Of a stretch of 64,000 nucleotides of DNA, positions 58,883 through 64,000 are shown one piece after another (the stretch's first letter is position 1; the number at the start of each line of letters is the position of its first letter). The notes below the pieces were generated by a model, which saw only the letters and a list, made by a program, of their open reading frames with translations, was not told the DNA's origin and ran no database searches. The DNA comes from Rhynchosporium graminicola (lineage: Eukaryota; Ascomycota; Leotiomycetes; Helotiales; Ploettnerulaceae), in contig FJUW01000028.1 of the NCBI GenBank assembly GCA_900074885.1, positions 264,339 through 328,338 on the forward strand. Reading direction: 5' to 3'. Position numbers and translations under genes: made by a program.

Positions 58883-59197
58883 CTATGAAGGGCTGTGAAA
58901 TCAAAGGAAAATGATATGAGCTGATCCAATTCCCAGACGAATTCATTCGGTAAATCAATAGACAGCACATATAGTGATAGGTATATAATTTCACTTGTGC
59001 TAGCTGTTATTAGTAAACGGAGGGCAATGCAGTGAAATCAGCTTTTTGGAGGTGGACCGACTATTTATCTGATCAGTCGGAATCGCGTCGCCTCTTGCCG
59101 CCTAGAACATCTGCAGCCTTCCCTTCGTACCTGCTTTCTACCCCTCCTCTCACATTTCAACCACAGTGCGATACTCTACCTACCAAAAGCAATCAAG
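58883..59197. promoter_or_regulatory. Upstream region of the thioredoxin-PITH gene
   Basis: A divergent spacer between the candidate minus-strand gene and the thioredoxin-PITH gene. The last 60 nt before the ATG are pyrimidine-rich and include a CTACCTACC word at about 59176-59184. Confidence 0.45.
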
Positions 59198-60397
59198 ATG
59201 TCGAAAACAGTCCAGATTTCCTCGTCGAAACAACTCAGTGACCTGGTCCAGTCCTCGCAGATTGTAGTCACCGATTGTGAGTTACCCCGCCACTCTTTTT
59301 ACGAAAGCTCTCTATCTTTGCGCCAAAGCTATTGTAAAGCTTGAACTGACCTTTCTCAAAGTCTACGCAGACTGGTGTGGACCATGCAAGACTATTGCTC
59401 CCCTCTACGAACAGCTCTCTGCCTCTCTCTCACGTCCAAATCACATCACCTTCGTCAAAGTCAATGTTGATACACAGAAGGAGATCGCTTCGACATATGC
59501 TGTCACTGCGTAAGGAAATCTGGGATGGAGCTCAGCTCTGAAACATGTGAGGAATAACTGCTAAGACTTCTTCTGTAGCATGCCCACATTTATAATCTTC
59601 AAGTCTGGTCAAGTCGTCGAGAAGATCAAAGGCGCAGATCCCCGAAAACTCCAAGATGTCGTCAAGAAGCTTGCCGCAGAGGCCGAAGGAGGTCCCAGTT
59701 CCTCTGGCTTTGGAGGAGCAACCGGGAGTGGTAGTAGCTGGCGTGTGGGAGCTCTTCCAAGGGGTTACAGTGATGTGACCGATCAGGTGGACTTGAAGGG
59801 TTTGGAGTTGCTTAATGCAGACAGCGAATTTGGCTCGGTCAGGACTTTGGTTGATAGTGGCAAACCGACGGGTCTGCAGAAGGGCAAAGTTGCCGCTGCG
59901 GCTGGCAAAGATTGGGTTGAGAGTGATACGGATGAACAACTTATGCTGTTCATGCCATTCCAATGTACTTTGAAGGTCCACACACTCCAGGTAAGCTTCA
60001 GATGCATGCGATCATGGTGGATTATGCTGATGTTCCGCAGGTCACTTCCCTCCCACCAGCAGCTGGCGAGGATGACGATGACGAAGTACCGTTGAGACCC
60101 AAGACAGTTCAGATCTATACCAACCGAGCACATATCCTAGGGTTTGAGGAGGCAGATGATATTCCAGCCACACAAAGCATTACTCTGGAAGCTAAAGACT
60201 GGGACGAGACTGGAACTGCAACACTCTCCCTGCGCTTTGTGAAGTTCCAGAACATCTCAAGTCTAGTTATCTTTATCGTGGATGGAGACGGAGATGGAGA
60301 GAGGGTTCGTGTTGACAGAGTCAGGGTCATTGGAGAGACTGGAGAAAAGAGGGATCTTGGAAAGCTGGAAAAGATCGGTGATGAGCATGGAGAATAA
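59198..60397 (+). CDS. TXL1: Thioredoxin-like protein with C-terminal PITH domain (TXNL1/Txl1 type)
   Basis: Four exons (59198-59276, 59362-59509, 59579-59990, 60041-60397) join in phase to 331 aa. Residues about 5-105 form a thioredoxin fold with the redox motif WCGPC (C32, C35) in FYADWCGPCKTIAPLYEQLS, the cis-Pro site AMPTFIIFKSGQ, and the end KGADPRKLQDVVKKLA. A Gly/Ser linker follows. Residues about 140-315 are a PITH domain: VDLKGLELLNADSEF, SDTDEQLMLFMPFQCTLKVH, RPKTVQIYTNRAHILGFEEA and SLRFVKFQNISSLVIFIVDG. In animals and fission yeast this architecture binds the 26S proteasome via PITH and reduces substrates. A cytosolic or nuclear role is inferred by family. Confidence 0.95.
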
Positions 60398-62577
60398 TGA
60401 TATATGAAATAGCATGAACTACGATTGGCGGCGTTGGGAAACATGCGTTGCGTTACGTTTGGCAGAGGGAATAGAGAATCATATCGTTCCGCAGATGCAA
60501 GTTTGGACTTAGATTACTCGCATCGATACCAAAACTCAATTGTGCTATCTCTTACCACTTCTTTCTGGATACATGTGGAGTCGTCGTCAGATAGAGCTTC
60601 CCCAGCGCTCTGATCTTCCTTCAACCATGCCCTCACCGTCTCCAATCCACGCCCGCAGCCTTTCCGTCATTGTCTCCCGCCCGCAGGCTCTATTGTATAT
60701 TATAGTATGTAAGTATGTCCGATCTCAGTCCAGCACCAAGCCCTGCCAACCTATGAGCCCATTACAGACAAATCGATAGGCGCGAACTCGACTCAGCGCG
60801 ACGGATTGAAGAATCGATTGCAATTGGTTTTCTCTGGGTCTCGACTGACGCTCGAAATAAGTTTGACTACACACCATGGACCAGAACCATCGATGCCCGA
60901 GGGCGAAGAGGTTTGGGGATGTTTGAGCAACTGGGGAAAGGTCAAGACAGCCGCACATGAAAAAAGAAGGAGAAGCGGGAGAGCTGCAAGCTCTGCGAAA
61001 GAACTTGGAGTGCTGCATTTTTTCTTTCTGCCTAGCGGGATGCTTTTTTGGTCACCGCCTTGGTGGAATCCAGCAGCTGGCCCGGCAGCGGATACAATAA
61101 TGTCCGTAAGACGGAACTTTGAGACTGTGAGGAGAGGAGGTCACAGGGTACGGCGGTACTCGCTTTGTCCGGACATGCCTTACCGCAAGGGGATCGATCC
61201 CAACCAAATATGCCCTTCAAACCCACTGTGGACAGTCAGTGAGTAGAGTAGATGGGTCTCATCTGAACTTTTGAGGCACGCCTCGGAAAAATCCAAAGTC
61301 AGATTTGATATCTTAAACGATAGAAAATGTTCAAAGCTAACTATGATAATTTAATAATAGAGTTGTAAGGCTGCAGTGCAAATCGTGCACGATTAGTATG
61401 TACTCAATTGTACCATCGGATTTTTGCTATTTACCACTCTATTGAGGTCATGACCGTGACAAGCTAGTGGGAGTGCGAAGTCGATTTCGTGAGTTCAATA
61501 TCATTTCAAGTCAAAATCTGCTACGATTTCTGCGACATTACTACGAGAATCAAGTGAAGTCCGAAAGTTCTTTCCTGATTTCAATAACAATTCAAATCAA
61601 CGTCTTCTAAAAAAATTACAAAATTACTAGGATACTCAAGTGAAGTCCTGAAATATTTTTGTGACTTTGATATCATTTCAAGTCAAACAAAGTCTTGTAT
61701 AATTTTTGCGACATTGCTAGGAGGATCAAGTAAAGTCCTGAAATGATTTTGTGACTTTAATACTCTTCGCGTAAGGATTCCAGTCGATCGATGCCTTAGT
61801 TCCTGTACCTAAGGTGAGCTTTGAATGGGCGCCGCCGAATGCTGAGGCTGGTGTAGGGACCGTTAAAATTTACCAGTATTTAATTCGAGAAATCTACCTG
61901 AATGCTTACATCTACTTGAGTTAATATCCAGCTTTAAAGTATTAGAAAGTACATGTTCTTGCTATTAAATTCTCAAGTTCTTCCGAGCCTGCTCAGAAGT
62001 TCAATTGAGACATGTACTGTCTAACTACTGCCATAAAAGCGATGGATATTTACAGCAGTATTACTACAGTAGTTAAGTGAAGTGCATGAACAGATTCACG
62101 GATTTCGCATGCTCGTGTTGCGAAGTACTCTGCAGCCCTAACCAGTCAACCTTTTGCAGCATCGAAAGGTGAGCAGCTTTTTACTAGATTGCAAGCCACA
62201 AGACTATCTCCAAATACAGTTGGTGTCTGTCACTTGTGTAAGCAGCAAGCTGTCGATTGATACCTGCAACTTTCGGTGCAAGAATGGCTGTTATTTTCAG
62301 GTCTGACCGGCAGATTAGTACAGGCTCGTTAGTGTTCGACCCGGGAGTGAGACGCATTCTGTGCGTTCGAAGTTACCAAGCAGTCATAGGACTTTACTAA
62401 AGTGATGATCCAAAGTCACGACATCATCACAGAACATAAAGTGAAACAAGTCAATACTCAAGCAAGAAAGTTTAATGATCATGTCTGGTCAATGTCGCGT
62501 CCGGCATACATATCAAGTAATCAAGTACGGCCCCCTATCCTCGTCCCAATTGATTATCGATTAGAATAGTGATATTC
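60398..62577. other. Convergent intergenic region with tandem repeat
   Basis: Between two convergent genes. A plus frame at about 60885-61246 (PEGEEVWGCLSNWGKV, then SVRRNFETVRRGGHRVRR) might be a small protein, but it has no recognisable domain and a weak start. The most visible structure is the tandem repeat at 61476-61770. The rest is AT-rich without features I can support. Confidence 0.45.
61476..61770. repeat. Degenerate tandem repeat, unit about 86-90 bp
   Basis: Three to four head-to-tail copies. Each carries a CAAGTGAAGTCC word (61551, 61637, and as CAAGTAAAGTCC at 61727), a TATCATTTCAAGTCAAA-like word, a TTTGCGACATTACTAGGA-like word and a TGTGACTTT-like word. Spacings between the anchor words are 86 and 90 nt. 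The repeat is AT-rich and non-coding. Its origin is unknown. Confidence 0.8.
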
Positions 62578-64000
62578 CTAAGCCTTCTCTTGCTTAGGCG
62601 CAGCTCCTCCAGTAGTTGGGAGACCCATGAAGATCTTGAAGTAATCCTGTTAAGGTGTTAGCCAAAACTTCAAAGATGGAGAGGGTTTACATACGTATAT
62701 CATCCATTGAAGACCAGTGAGTGTTCCGATCATAACAATTCTGACAGGGAGACCGTTCCAAAGGCCACCGAAGCCGATGTCTTTGTAAACTCTTCCCATA
62801 GCGGCACCTGTAATATTTCTCTTAGCATTTAATTGTAGTTCATAGCAATAGTTCAGAAACGGACGACTTGACTAACCGAAAGCTTCACCAGATTGGCGGT
62901 TCGCATTGAGCTTAGAAACCATTACATCAGCTGGATGACTGACGATAGCGCAAAGTATCCCGGCAAGATAACCACCAGTAAAGGACACAGCAGTCTGAGC
63001 ACCTTTCCCGTAGTCGGACTTCTGACCAGGGAGGCGGTCATAGATCATTTCGACGATGGTCTCGAAGGACGCAAACTTCATCATCGTGTAGGGAATTTGT
63101 CTTCCCCTGTCAAATGTCAGTTAAAACCACGATCAAGCTGGGATTAGGCCAGGAAATTCGACTTCTGACCCGAGGACACAGATCCCAGTTAAGAAGTTGC
63201 AAGAACCACAAAGGTTGAACACACCATAGAGGATACAATCCCTTGTAAAGCCCACCAAAGCCTTCCTTGCCAGTGACTGTGCTTAGTCCATCAAAGGTAC
63301 CTTTAGCAAATGGTGGTACAGTCGTCTGCATCCTGACTTTAACAGATTCGAAGGGGCAGAGAGCAAGATCGGCAATCAATTCAGCAGAAGCACTAGCAGC
63401 AAGGTAAAGACCTGTCTTGTACTTGGCCGCATTCTCAGCTCCAGCCTGGTCCGAATAGCTTTGAACCCCTCGGTTAGTGACAAGCATCTATGGTTGATAA
63501 ACAGCATCCTTAGGGGGACTGACTATTTCTTGAAGAACTCGTAGCCTCCGTATTTGAAAGCACCTTGAGCACTGTATCCGAAGAAAGTTGGACTCCATCC
63601 GGTGAAGACACCACGGAATCCTTCGGCGCGGTAGATTTTGCCCCATGCCTTGCACAACATCAGCGCCGAGAAGCATCTCCACAACAGTCATCATCACGAC
63701 CTACCTGAAAGTTGCCGGTATACATCTTTGAGTCAACTTGTCGACGACACTTGACCAAATCAAGAGGCGTCACAGCTGTATGAGTGAGACCGCATGCCAG
63801 CAAGCCACCGAAAGTACAAGCGGCATAGTACTTTGCCGAGTAAAGTTCGATTGCACCAGCCTTTGCTTGAGCTTTCGCGCTCGCCTTTTCAAACTCTTTC
63901 GAAGCCTCCGCACTCAACGCGCTGGCTGTATTCTTTGCATCGTCGATTGTGCTCCAGGTTGGATAAAGCTCAGCACGGGCTTCGAGGGGAGTTCGCTGAT
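62578..64000 (-). CDS. MIR1: Mitochondrial phosphate carrier (5' end outside the window)
   Basis: Minus strand, with exons (plus coordinates) 63705 to window edge, 63524-63648, 63225-63458, 62877-63106, 62695-62807 and 62578-62646. The protein starts beyond 64000, so the N-terminus is missing. It imports phosphate with H+ across the inner mitochondrial membrane. The three mitochondrial-carrier repeats are visible through their signatures: [40 protein letters not shown] and [20 protein letters not shown]. Other family phrases are [32 protein letters not shown] and [20 protein letters not shown]. The C-terminus is [16 protein letters not shown]. The seen N-terminal part has a polar Ala/Lys-rich lead ([20 protein letters not shown]), which is longer than in some relatives. 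Confidence 0.95.

Noticed and set aside
62330..62370. GTTCGACCC resembling a tRNA B box
   Set aside because: The flanking bases do not form a T-stem, and no acceptor or anticodon stem can be built.

Overview
The window is nuclear DNA from a filamentous ascomycete (Pezizomycotina). The proteins look most like those of Leotiomycetes, but that placement rests on general resemblance, not on a search. Genes are separate and monocistronic on both strands. Introns are short (about 45-210 nt) with GTAAGT-like donors, and many carry a TGCTAAC branch site just before the acceptor. There are no operons, ribosome-binding sites or CRISPR arrays, and I saw no convincing tRNA or rRNA gene. Introns were placed by hand from splice signals, reading frame and family knowledge.

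Layout: a BTB/POZ protein (602-2403, +) converges on a class II aldolase/adducin-like enzyme (2848-4023, -). A 2.9-kb stretch rich in microsatellites leads to a GPI-anchored Ser/Thr-rich wall protein with a Kre9/Knh1-like domain (6925-7754, +), which converges on an orphan Gln/Pro-rich protein (9032-10525, -). A 6.2-kb gene-poor stretch with possible gene relics (10.5-16.7 kb) follows. Then come a RecQ helicase of the Sgs1/BLM type (16725-22138, +), an unrecognised 520-aa protein (23248-24861, -), clathrin heavy chain (26785-32533, +, 9 exons) and pyruvate carboxylase (35160-40047, +, 18 exons including an 8-nt exon and a GC-AG intron).

After that come two small neighbouring genes with a shared C-terminal motif (42364-42783 and 43448-43851, +), and ribosomal protein L11/uL5 (44451-45110, -) divergent from spliceosomal SmB (45433-46341, +). 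Mitochondrial pyruvate carrier MPC1 (46762-47446, +) and a four-helix membrane protein (49114-50804, -) follow. A second gene-poor stretch (50.8-56 kb) precedes the bifunctional purine enzyme ATIC/Ade16-17 (55998-57938, +). Next are a hidden gene or pseudogene (58233-58882, -), a thioredoxin-PITH protein (59198-60397, +), a region with an 88-bp tandem repeat (61.5-61.8 kb), and the mitochondrial phosphate carrier (62578 to the window edge, -, 5' end missing).

These are mostly housekeeping genes. Pyruvate carboxylase, MPC1 and the phosphate carrier all bear on pyruvate and mitochondrial metabolism, but their proximity looks incidental. I did not find a convincing new multigene system. The best leads are the hidden gene near 58.5 kb, the pair of small genes at 42-44 kb, the possible short insertion at 40.4 kb, and the relics at 13-14 kb.
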